Below the pieces are notes generated by a model. The model was given only the letters and a program-made list of their open reading frames with translations. It did no database searches and was not told the origin of the DNA. Made by a program: the position numbers and the translations under genes. Below are positions 1 to 7,274 of a stretch of 11,900 nt of DNA, piece after piece. Source of the DNA: Betaproteobacteria bacterium (GTDB lineage Bacteria; Pseudomonadota; Gammaproteobacteria; Burkholderiales; Ferrovaceae); NCBI GenBank assembly GCA_028870615.1, contig JAGWPH010000234.1, forward strand, positions 1 through 11,900. Direction: 5' to 3'. The number at the start of each line of letters is the position of its first letter. Within the stretch, counting starts at the first letter, position 1.

Positions 1-101
1 CCAAAGGCGTATTCCTTGCACATTTTGGTGTGGAACATCCCGGTCTTCCCCGTAATCCCCTGGGTAATGACCTTGGTATTTTTGTTGATCAGAATTGACA
101 T
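1..101 (-). CDS. sucD: Succinyl-CoA synthetase alpha subunit, N-terminal part (runs off the window)
   Basis: Only the first 33 codons are visible. They read [11 protein letters not shown] then [13 protein letters not shown], the typical start of the SucD CoA-binding Rossmann domain, with the glycine-rich loop GITGKTG at about residues 15-21. SucD carries the phosphohistidine and, with SucC, interconverts succinyl-CoA and succinate with ATP or GTP formation in the cytoplasmic TCA cycle. The catalytic histidine lies outside the window, so completeness cannot be judged. The ATG sits one base after the sucC TGA, and a G-rich Shine-Dalgarno-like run in the last sucC codons precedes it. The two genes are therefore certainly cotranscribed and probably translationally coupled. 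Confidence 0.95.
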   Translation of the reverse strand, partial: MSILINKNTKVITQGITGKTGMFHTKMCKEYAF

Positions 102-102
102 A

Positions 103-1266
<1,164 letters not shown>

Positions 1267-1309
1267 TGCTTGGCCTTTTAATCAATGTTGATGGTGCCCA
1301 TGTCAATGG

Positions 1310-1331
1310 TATCCATAGCCAATTATGGATA
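1310..1331. repeat. Perfect 8-bp inverted repeat upstream of sucC (possible operator)
   Basis: The arms TATCCATA and TATGGATA are exact reverse complements separated by six bases (GCCAAT). The dyad lies 44 bases upstream of the sucC ATG in the gap between sucC and the DUF2889 gene. On the sucC strand its centre contains CATAAT (1327-1322), a 5/6 match to a sigma-70 -10 box, without a convincing -35. Two direct copies of GATAGCC (1328-1334 and 1335-1341) and a variant CATAGCC (1314-1320) overlap it. The arms are AT-rich and no T-run follows on either strand, so an operator is likelier than a terminator. The regulatory role is inference. Confidence 0.45.
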
Positions 1332-1386
1332 GCCGATAGCCCATGGAATGAAAACCAGATACTACCCAAATTTCATCAATAAAACA

Positions 1387-1926
1387 TTATGATTTTTGAG
1401 AAAACCATTTGGGATAAAATTCAGCAACCACGGCCCCGTGCGTATCGAGCGCATGACAACCGTCAAGATGGGGGGGCTTCTGATCAGTTCCTGACTCAGC
1501 CGAACCGTAGCGCGTCTGAAATGCTACGGTGGCTAAAGTCCCAATCATTTCAGTGAGATGGGTACAGCCCTTGATGCCGGCAAAGCGTTCCTTGACGATC
1601 TTGGAAAATCCCGGAGCAATGCGCAACCCCTCGAGATCACCATAGTGAGGCGTAATGGTTTCACAACTGCCCGGATAGGGGCGGGCAACCGTCCGGGCCT
1701 CCGCTTTGCGGATCACCATGTCCCCGTCGACGACAATCCGCAACCACATGTCATGGATGGGTTCTCCGGCCGGCCTTGAACCTCCAGCCACGTGGAACTC
1801 GTAATTCTTCACGTCGACCAGATGCCCCTCGATGTCATACAGGCCATCGTCACGCTGATAGCCCTCCACGGAAATATTCCGTCGGTGCAGTAGCTTTCGG
1901 GATGCGGCCGGATCGGATTGTGCCAT
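1387..1926 (-). CDS. DUF2889 family protein of unknown function
   Basis: The protein has 179 residues, is soluble, and shows no signal peptide or membrane segment. It matches my memory of DUF2889: a basic N-terminus with RRNISVEGYQRDDGLYDIEGH (about 15-35, hyphenless stretch shown only in outline), then IHDMWLRI (57-64), PYPGSCE (83-89), GLRIAPGF (100-107), GCTHLTEMIGTLA (120-132) and a C-terminal DGCHAL (155-160). No biochemical role is known to me. Recurrent Cys and His (C88, C121, H123, C157, H158) could bind a metal or form a catalytic site, which is inference. An upstream in-frame ATG at 1941 exists, but GGAGGA at 1934-1939 overlaps it and lies seven bases before the ATG at 1926, so the shorter start is preferred. 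The gene runs toward sucCD, and partial readthrough into them is possible, as no terminator is seen. Confidence 0.88.
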   Translation of the reverse strand: MAQSDPAASRKLLHRRNISVEGYQRDDGLYDIEGHLVDVKNYEFHVAGGSRPAGEPIHDMWLRIVVDGDMVIRKAEARTVARPYPGSCETITPHYGDLEGLRIAPGFSKIVKERFAGIKGCTHLTEMIGTLATVAFQTRYGSAESGTDQKPPHLDGCHALDTHGAVVAEFYPKWFSQKS

Positions 1927-1933
1927 GGTGGAT

Positions 1934-1939
1934 TCCTCC
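1934..1939 (-). promoter_or_regulatory. Shine-Dalgarno sequence deciding the DUF2889 start
   Basis: GGAGGA on the minus strand lies seven bases before the ATG at 1926. It overlaps the alternative upstream ATG at 1941, which has no ribosome site of its own. This supports a 179-residue rather than a 184-residue product. Confidence 0.8.
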
Positions 1940-2006
1940 ATGAAGTATTAGGGTCGGCCTGAACAGGCACAAAATGCCGATGATACGCCGATTGTTCTTT
2001 TGGACC

Positions 2007-2012
2007 TATAAT
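2007..2012 (+). promoter_or_regulatory. Candidate -10 box for slt-cca, partly symmetric for the divergent gene
   Basis: TATAAT is a perfect sigma-70 -10 hexamer. It would start a transcript near 2019, leaving a leader of about 27 bases before the slt start. No good -35 lies 16-18 bases upstream (TTGTTC at 1992 is only nine bases away), so an activator or other contacts would be needed. On the opposite strand the same bases give GATTAT (2013-2008), a 4/6 -10 match that could serve the DUF2889 gene with a leader of about 75 bases. Promoter function is inferred from sequence only. Confidence 0.4.
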
Positions 2013-2033
2013 CACGCAGCCCTTCATTGATGC

Positions 2034-2037
2034 GGAG
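2034..2037 (+). promoter_or_regulatory. Shine-Dalgarno supporting a TTG start for slt
   Basis: GGAG lies eight bases before TTG at 2046. An in-frame TGA at 2028 blocks any longer reading. The first in-frame ATG (2082) has no ribosome site and would remove most of the signal peptide. Confidence 0.6.
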
Positions 2038-2045
2038 ACAACTCG

Positions 2046-3998
2046 TTGTTCTTTCTTGCGCTTGTTCGTGCGCTCGTCGTGATGACCCTGCTGCTGGCAG
2101 ATCATCTTGCATGCGCTGAATCTCCCGACGATGCCTTACTGTCGGCCCACTCGGCGTGGCAACTGCGCGATATCCCGGCGCTTGAGAAGAGCAACAAGGT
2201 CCTCGCGAATGACCCACTCTCCGACTACGCTCTGTACTGGCTGCTTGATGCCAAGCTCAACCAGCCCGGCACGGTTCTCAATAGCGAAGTGCAAACCTTC
2301 TTTGCCCGCTATCCCGCAAGTCCGCTCTCCGACGCCCTACGCATCAGCTGGCTCAAAGCGCTGGGACGCGCACAGGACTGGGAAAATTTTACAGCCCAGG
2401 TGACGCCTGCCACTCTTGAAGACCCTGAAGTGACGTGCTACCAATTGCAATCCCGTCTGTACAAGCAAGACCCGTCTACGATACGGGATGCCCGGGCCTT
2501 GTGGTTCAGCCATAAAACCCAACCCGACAGTTGCGATCCGGTCTTTCGCCTGCTGGCTGCCGAGAACGCGATCACGCAGGATGACATCTGGTCTTCCTTA
2601 CGCCAGGCCCTGGGGAGCAGCAATCTTCATCTCGTGCGATATACCAATAGTTTTCTTCCCCCCTTTCAGGGCCTCGGTGAAGACGCCTTGACCCTGGCCT
2701 ACACACGGCCGGCGCAGTTTCTGGAAAGCTGGGATCCACGAGATTCCAGTCCGGCCACGCGCGAGTTGACCCTGTTTGCACTGGGTCAGTTAGCCGCACG
2801 TTACCCCCAACAAGCTGCCGACACATGGACAAGCATCGCCCGCCATTTTACCCCCCGTGACCAATCCTACGGCTGGCTGCAGATTGCCTGGCAAGGCGAG
2901 ATGTTGCACAACCCCAATGCGCTGGCCTGGTTTCGTGGTATCCCAGAATCTCTGATGGATGATACCTTGCGCGGCTGGCGGGCCCGGGCGGCCTTGGGGC
3001 AGGAAAACTGGGAAGAACTGCTGCACGCGATCAATAGCATGTCTCCTGCCGAATCCGGAAAACCAGCCTGGCGTTACTGGAAAGCCCGCGCGTTGAAAGA
3101 GCTGGGACGCTCCACCGAGGCGCTAGCGTTGCTGACCGCCCTGTCACGGGAACTCCACTACTACGGGTTGCTGGCCCTGGAAGATCTGGGAGGGCACTTT
3201 ATCCCTCCAGCGCAGCCTGCCCCGTTTGGGGCGGATGAAGTGGAAACCCTGCAACCTCGGTTTGATCGGGCGTTGCGCCTGCATCGTCTGGGATTGAACC
3301 CTGAATCCCAATTTGAATGGATGGTGGCCAATCGGCCCCTGACCCCGCGCCAGCACCTGGCTGCGTCGGCACTAGCCAATCGGGAACATTGGGTTGATCG
3401 CGCCATCTATAGCATCGAACGTGCGGGTGACCAGCAGGATTTTGCGCTGCTCTTTCCCCTGGCTTTTGAGAATGAACTCCGGCAACGCGCCCAACAAAAT
3501 CAGCTGGATCCAGTCTGGGTTTTTGGAATGGTCCGCCAGGAAAGCCATTTTTTTCCTGAGGCGCGTTCGCGTACCGGTGCCCTGGGATTGATGCAACTGA
3601 TGCCCGCCACAGCCCGCTGGGCCGCACAACGCATTCCCCTCAGAACCTTCAAGTCAGCCATGACAACCCAGGTGGACGTCAACTTGCAACTGGGCACACA
3701 TTACCTGCATCACCTGCTCAAACGACTGGGTGATCCCATACTCGCCACGGCGGCCTACAACGCCGGCCCCAACCGGGTGTTGCGCTGGGTCTCCAACAAA
3801 CCCCAGGATGCCGCAATCTTCATCGAGACCATTCCAATTGGCGAAACGCGCAGCTATGTCCAACACGTCATGTTTAATACTACGATCTACGCCTACCGGC
3901 TTGGCTCTTCACCGCTTTCTCTGCGCCAACGCATCGGGGTCATCCAGGGCGTGACACCCTCCCTCAATAACCAGCCTGATCCGGCCTCCCAACCATGA
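2046..3998 (+). CDS. slt: Soluble lytic murein transglycosylase (Slt70 type)
   Basis: The 650-residue precursor is close to E. coli Slt70 in length. It cleaves the MurNAc-GlcNAc bond of peptidoglycan, leaving 1,6-anhydro-MurNAc ends, in the periplasm during wall turnover. The N-terminus has Arg8, a hydrophobic core and ACA at 22-24, a plausible type I signal peptidase site; the residues before Cys do not fit a lipobox. Residues of about 30-460 are alpha-helical and repetitive, as expected for the U-shaped superhelical and linker domains. The C-terminal SLT domain (about 485-625) has catalytic Glu499 in VRQESHF, GLMQLMP at 514-520, AYNAGP at 570-575 and ETIP at 594-597. A TTG start at 2046 is chosen because of the GGAG upstream and because ATG at 2082 would destroy the signal peptide. 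Its TGA overlaps the cca ATG. Confidence 0.95.
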   Translation: MFFLALVRALVVMTLLLADHLACAESPDDALLSAHSAWQLRDIPALEKSNKVLANDPLSDYALYWLLDAKLNQPGTVLNSEVQTFFARYPASPLSDALRISWLKALGRAQDWENFTAQVTPATLEDPEVTCYQLQSRLYKQDPSTIRDARALWFSHKTQPDSCDPVFRLLAAENAITQDDIWSSLRQALGSSNLHLVRYTNSFLPPFQGLGEDALTLAYTRPAQFLESWDPRDSSPATRELTLFALGQLAARYPQQAADTWTSIARHFTPRDQSYGWLQIAWQGEMLHNPNALAWFRGIPESLMDDTLRGWRARAALGQENWEELLHAINSMSPAESGKPAWRYWKARALKELGRSTEALALLTALSRELHYYGLLALEDLGGHFIPPAQPAPFGADEVETLQPRFDRALRLHRLGLNPESQFEWMVANRPLTPRQHLAASALANREHWVDRAIYSIERAGDQQDFALLFPLAFENELRQRAQQNQLDPVWVFGMVRQESHFFPEARSRTGALGLMQLMPATARWAAQRIPLRTFKSAMTTQVDVNLQLGTHYLHHLLKRLGDPILATAAYNAGPNRVLRWVSNKPQDAAIFIETIPIGETRSYVQHVMFNTTIYAYRLGSSPLSLRQRIGVIQGVTPSLNNQPDPASQP

Positions 3999-5140
3999 AA
4001 ATCTATGCAGTGGGTGGCGCAATCCGTGACGAACTGCTGAAGCTTCCTGTAGCGGATCACGATTGGGTAGTGGTGGGCGCCACACCCGAGGAGATGGTTG
4101 CAGAAGGCTTTAAGCCCATTGGTCGTGATTTTCCGGTGTTCCTGCATCCCCAAACCCATGAAGAGTACGCGTTGGCCCGCACCGAACGGAAAATCGGGCC
4201 CGGCTATAAGGGCTTTACTTTCCACACAAGCCCGGATGTCACACTGGAACAAGACCTGAGGCGCCGTGACCTGACCATCAATGCCATGGCACGCGACCCG
4301 CAAGGGACGCTGATCGATCCCTTCGGGGGCGTCAATGACCTGCAGCACCGGCTTCTGCGCCACGTAAGCGAAGCCTTTGTCGAAGATCCGGTGCGGATCT
4401 TGCGCGTCGCTCGTTTTGCTGCGCGTTTCAAAAAGGCGTTCAACTTTAGCGTAGCCCCGGAAACTCTGGCGCTAATGCAGACCATGGTTGTTCGCGGCGA
4501 AGCGGATACACTGGTCCCCGAGCGCGTCTGGCAAGAACTGGCACGCGGTCTTGCGGAGCCCACGCCCTCAGAATTATTTCGGGTGCTGGACCAATGCCAT
4601 GCCTTGCCGCGCATCCTGCCAGAACTGGCCCCTTTCTGGGCTTCGCACGCCGCCACATCCCTGGCCAGCGTGGACCATGCCGCGCGCTGCAGCCAAGGAC
4701 TGGGGGTCCGGTTTGCTGCATGGATAACAACCCTGTTGCAAGAAGCGCCCAATGGGGGACGCGACGTCATTCTGCAATTCACTGAACGACTCCGTGTCCC
4801 CGCAGAAATCCGGGATCTGGCACGGATCACCAGCGAGAACTGTCATGCCATCAGCCAGAGTGCAGCGGCCTCGGCCGATACCGTGTTGCGCCTGATCGAA
4901 CGCACCGATGGACTACGTCGCCCACAACGCTTCGAGGCCATGCTGGCCGCGCATGCCAGTACAGAGCCGGTCAATGAACACGCAATCCGGGATCGTCTGA
5001 CCCAGGCCCTGCAAGCCGCTTCGCAGGTTTTGGCAGGAGAGATTGCGCGCCAGGAAAATACTCCCGAGCGCATCCGGGAACGCATCCGAAGTGCACGCCT
5101 TGAAGCCATTGCCACCGTACTCCAACAGCATTCATCATGA
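3995..5140 (+). CDS. cca: CCA tRNA nucleotidyltransferase (class II) with a degenerate HD domain
   Basis: The enzyme adds or repairs the 3'-CCA of tRNAs in the cytoplasm from CTP and ATP. The head domain is intact: VGGAIRD at 6-12, the metal-binding pair Asp21/Asp23 in ADHDW, RRRD at 89-92, EDPVR at 130-134 (nucleotide-template region) and ERVWQEL at 176-182. At 381 residues it is shorter than E. coli Cca (412). Where the E. coli-type protein has the HD phosphohydrolase motif (RFA..CHDLGKG), this one reads RFAAWITTLLQ (239-249), with Thr245-Thr246 in place of His-Asp, and the later HHGH stretch is missing. Phosphatase and phosphodiesterase activity is therefore probably lost while CCA addition is kept. 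Its ATG overlaps the slt stop (ATGA) and has no Shine-Dalgarno, so translation probably depends on slt. Its last six bases overlap the end of the convergent methyltransferase gene. Confidence 0.95.
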   Translation: MKIYAVGGAIRDELLKLPVADHDWVVVGATPEEMVAEGFKPIGRDFPVFLHPQTHEEYALARTERKIGPGYKGFTFHTSPDVTLEQDLRRRDLTINAMARDPQGTLIDPFGGVNDLQHRLLRHVSEAFVEDPVRILRVARFAARFKKAFNFSVAPETLALMQTMVVRGEADTLVPERVWQELARGLAEPTPSELFRVLDQCHALPRILPELAPFWASHAATSLASVDHAARCSQGLGVRFAAWITTLLQEAPNGGRDVILQFTERLRVPAEIRDLARITSENCHAISQSAAASADTVLRLIERTDGLRRPQRFEAMLAAHASTEPVNEHAIRDRLTQALQAASQVLAGEIARQENTPERIRERIRSARLEAIATVLQQHSS

Positions 5141-6298
5141 CAGGCCCAGCACGGCCAGCGCCGAAGACGATGTCTGCTCCCTTCCCAGCACCAACACCTT
5201 GAACATTTCGCCCATTTCGGCAGGACTCAAAAGCTTTTGAACTGCTGACACCGCAGGCAGGTAGCGCGCTTCATCGGTCACGGGAATATCCCCAAGCGCC
5301 TCAATCATTCCCTGCTCAATCAACCATTCTGCCATGGTGCGATAGTCTTCGAGGCACAGGCCGTTTTGAATGGCTGCACGCGCCACCGCCGTAAAATCCA
5401 CATGGGCGGTGATATCCTGCAATCCAGGGTAGCGCAAAGGGTCGTCGTGGGCATGGTGCCGGATATGACACATCAACGTCCCTTGATGACGCTGGGGATG
5501 ATAGTACTCGCGCTCAGGAAAACCGTAGTCAATGAAATAAGCTCGGCCTGCCCGCAACAATCGGGCCAGATTGACCATCAAATCCGTGGCAGCCAAACAG
5601 ATTTCGGTGTCGTAGGGCACCGGAAGCAGGTCTGTAGGAGGCAACCGCTGGATAAGGCGCATATCATTGAGTGGGCGCTCCTGCCACACCCAGGCTTCCT
5701 GATCCATGGCAATTCCCAGTTCCACCCAGTGGTCCCCGCGCCAACCCACCCGATGCACCGGGAGGGCATCAAATACCTCGTTGGCAAGCAGCACTCCTGT
5801 CAGAGATTCAGGCCAGGATGAACACCATGCCACCCGCTCACGCAGATTCGTCGGCAAGGTGGTTAGCAGGGCCTCCTGACGAGCACGCAGGTCGGCGCTG
5901 ACTTCCAGAATCAAATAGCGTTCCGGCAATACCTCGCGCTGTGCCAGCGCCAGCAACATATCGCGCGCCAGACGCCCGCTTCCGGCCCCCAGCTCCAAAA
6001 CCACAGGTCGTTGACCCTGGAGTTTTGCCAAGGTTTCCGATACGGGGCGCGCCCAGGTTTCGGCAAACAGCGACGTCATTTCCGGTGCCGTGACAAAATC
6101 GCCGCCAGCCCCCAACTTAACCGAACCGGCACTGTAATACCCCAACCCCGGGGCGTACAACGCCAGCGCCATGAAACGGGAAAAATCCAGCCAGCCTGCA
6201 GACTGTCGAATTTGCCGATTGATCTCACTGCGCAGTCGCTCACTATGTGCGAGGGCTTGCGGTCCAGGGGCCAGAGGGTGCGGTAGAATGGGCAACAT
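5135..6298 (-). CDS. MidA (NDUFAF7-like, COG1565) SAM-dependent methyltransferase
   Basis: The 387-residue soluble protein belongs to the MidA family, whose mitochondrial member NDUFAF7 methylates an arginine of a complex I subunit. The bacterial substrate is not established, to my knowledge. Family features are [13 protein letters not shown] at 46-58, GGDFVTAPE at 65-73, the SAM loop [11 protein letters not shown] at 101-111, [11 protein letters not shown] at 172-182, YFIDYGF at 254-260, QGTLMCH at 272-278 and DITAHVDF at 295-302. Near the C-terminus QKLLSP and GEMFKVL are also typical. ATG at 6298 follows an in-frame TGA five codons earlier, and its ribosome site is weak; TTG as codon 2 is an alternative. 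The gene is convergent with cca (six bases shared) and divergent from ttcA (26 bp), so its promoter must lie inside the start of ttcA. It may be expressed alone. Confidence 0.92.
   Translation of the reverse strand: MLPILPHPLAPGPQALAHSERLRSEINRQIRQSAGWLDFSRFMALALYAPGLGYYSAGSVKLGAGGDFVTAPEMTSLFAETWARPVSETLAKLQGQRPVVLELGAGSGRLARDMLLALAQREVLPERYLILEVSADLRARQEALLTTLPTNLRERVAWCSSWPESLTGVLLANEVFDALPVHRVGWRGDHWVELGIAMDQEAWVWQERPLNDMRLIQRLPPTDLLPVPYDTEICLAATDLMVNLARLLRAGRAYFIDYGFPEREYYHPQRHQGTLMCHIRHHAHDDPLRYPGLQDITAHVDFTAVARAAIQNGLCLEDYRTMAEWLIEQGMIEALGDIPVTDEARYLPAVSAVQKLLSPAEMGEMFKVLVLGREQTSSSALAVLGLS
6284..6289 (+). promoter_or_regulatory. Candidate -10 box for ttcA inside the methyltransferase gene
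   Basis: TAGAAT is a 5/6 match to the sigma-70 -10 hexamer, 35 bases before the ttcA ATG. The nearest -35-like element, TTGCGG at 6257, is 21 bases away, too far for a standard promoter. The site lies within the first codons of the divergent methyltransferase gene. It is weakly supported, but a promoter for ttcA has to be near here. Confidence 0.3.
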
Positions 6299-6324
6299 CA
6301 GAACATCTTCGTCTCAAAGGTCAC

Positions 6325-7254
6325 ATGTTAACGGTTGAACGCCCTCCATCGGCAACTTTTATCCGCCTCCAGGAACGGCTGCGCGGTGCTGTGGGCCGGG
6401 CCATGAGCGATTATCGTATGATCGAAAAAGGCGACACCGTCATGGTTTGCCTGAGCGGGGGCAAGGATTCCCATGCCTTGTTGTCCATTCTTCTGGATAT
6501 GCAACGTCGCGCACCAGTGCCGTTCCGCCTGGTTGCCGTCAACCTGGATCAAAAACAACCGGGGTTTCCGGCCGACGTACTGCCTGCCTACCTGGAATCC
6601 CTCGGGGTGGCGTATCACATCATCGAAGCCGACACCTATTCGATCGTGCGTGAAAAAATTCCTGAAGGCAAAACAACCTGTTCCCTCTGCTCCCGTCTGC
6701 GCCGTGGTGTCATCTACCGCACAGCCAAAGCAATCGGCGCCAACAAGATTGCTCTGGGACACCACCGGGACGACATCATCGAAACCCTGTTTCTCAACAT
6801 GTTTTATGGGGGCCGCCTCAAGGCCATGCCTCCCAAGCTGGTCACCGACGACGGCTATCACACGGTCATCCGGCCGCTGGCTTACTGCACCGAAAAAGAT
6901 CTGGCCACTTACGCCCGACACATGCGGTTCCCCATCATTCCCTGTGATCTGTGCGGCTCACAGGAAAACCTCAAGCGACGCGCCATCAAAGACTGGCTGA
7001 AGCAACAGGACAAGGAATTTCCGGGACGCGTGGATAACATCTTCCTGGCCTTGCAATCCGTCACTCCCTCGCATCTAGCCGATACCACACTGTTCGATTT
7101 CGCCAACCTGGAGCCCGGTCGACATGCCGATCCTGAAGGCGATACCCTGTTCGACGAAGAAACGCCGGAACGCGGCGCACTGCGCCTGTCCTCGGTCAAA
7201 GGCCCACGCATCCATTTCGTGAAGGCCGGAAACTCTGATAAAATAAAAAATTAA
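6325..7254 (+). CDS. ttcA: tRNA 2-thiocytidine(32) synthetase
   Basis: TtcA replaces the 2-oxygen of cytidine 32 in some tRNA anticodon loops with sulfur, using ATP and a [4Fe-4S] cluster. The 309-residue protein has the PP-loop SGGKDS at 44-49, the CxxC pair Cys119/Cys122 in [20 protein letters not shown] at 145-154 and IPCDLCGSQ at 205-213, whose Cys207 supplies the third cluster ligand of the family. The ATG at 6325 is preferred: AAAGG lies just before it, and the result (a short tail then [11 protein letters not shown]) fits E. coli TtcA. A GTG at 6247 is in frame but would overlap the methyltransferase gene by 52 bases. Twenty bases separate the stop from the aminotransferase start. The two may be cotranscribed, although a separate promoter candidate lies at the ttcA end. 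Confidence 0.96.
   Translation: MLTVERPPSATFIRLQERLRGAVGRAMSDYRMIEKGDTVMVCLSGGKDSHALLSILLDMQRRAPVPFRLVAVNLDQKQPGFPADVLPAYLESLGVAYHIIEADTYSIVREKIPEGKTTCSLCSRLRRGVIYRTAKAIGANKIALGHHRDDIIETLFLNMFYGGRLKAMPPKLVTDDGYHTVIRPLAYCTEKDLATYARHMRFPIIPCDLCGSQENLKRRAIKDWLKQQDKEFPGRVDNIFLALQSVTPSHLADTTLFDFANLEPGRHADPEGDTLFDEETPERGALRLSSVKGPRIHFVKAGNSDKIKN
7236..7244 (+). promoter_or_regulatory. Candidate extended -10 promoter for the aminotransferase
   Basis: TGATAAAAT is TG-N followed by TAAAAT (5/6), an extended -10 element that can work without a good -35; TTCGTG at 7216-7221 is 17 bases upstream but poor. It lies in the last codons of ttcA and would start a transcript near 7251, some 24 bases before the ATG. 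The element sits in a sudden AT-rich patch, which supports it but may also reflect the Lys/Asn-rich TtcA tail. Confidence 0.4.
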
Positions 7255-7259
7255 TTTTT
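7246..7259. repeat. Fourteen-base AT palindrome at the ttcA stop
   Basis: AAAAATTAATTTTT is a perfect palindrome spanning the ttcA TAA and the start of the 20-bp gap. It has no loop and no GC stem, so it would be a poor terminator. It could be a binding site for an AT-preferring protein or simply part of the promoter's AT-rich region. Confidence 0.4.
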
Positions 7260-7274
7260 GGGAAACCCGCCACC

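Noticed and set aside
1278..1306. TTGACA (minus strand, 1306-1301) as the -35 of a sucC promoter
   Set aside because: The hexamer is perfect, but the sequence 17 bases on (GATTAA) is a poor -10 and overlaps the sucC Shine-Dalgarno. The transcript would begin at or after the ribosome site.
5141..5160. GGCC-CAGCAC-GGCC as a terminator for cca
   Set aside because: The stem is only four base pairs with no T-run after it, and it lies in the coding sequence of the methyltransferase.
6247..6324. An upstream GTG start extending TtcA by 26 residues
   Set aside because: It would overlap the methyltransferase coding region by 52 bases, adds residues not expected in TtcA, and ignores the AAAGG before the ATG at 6325.
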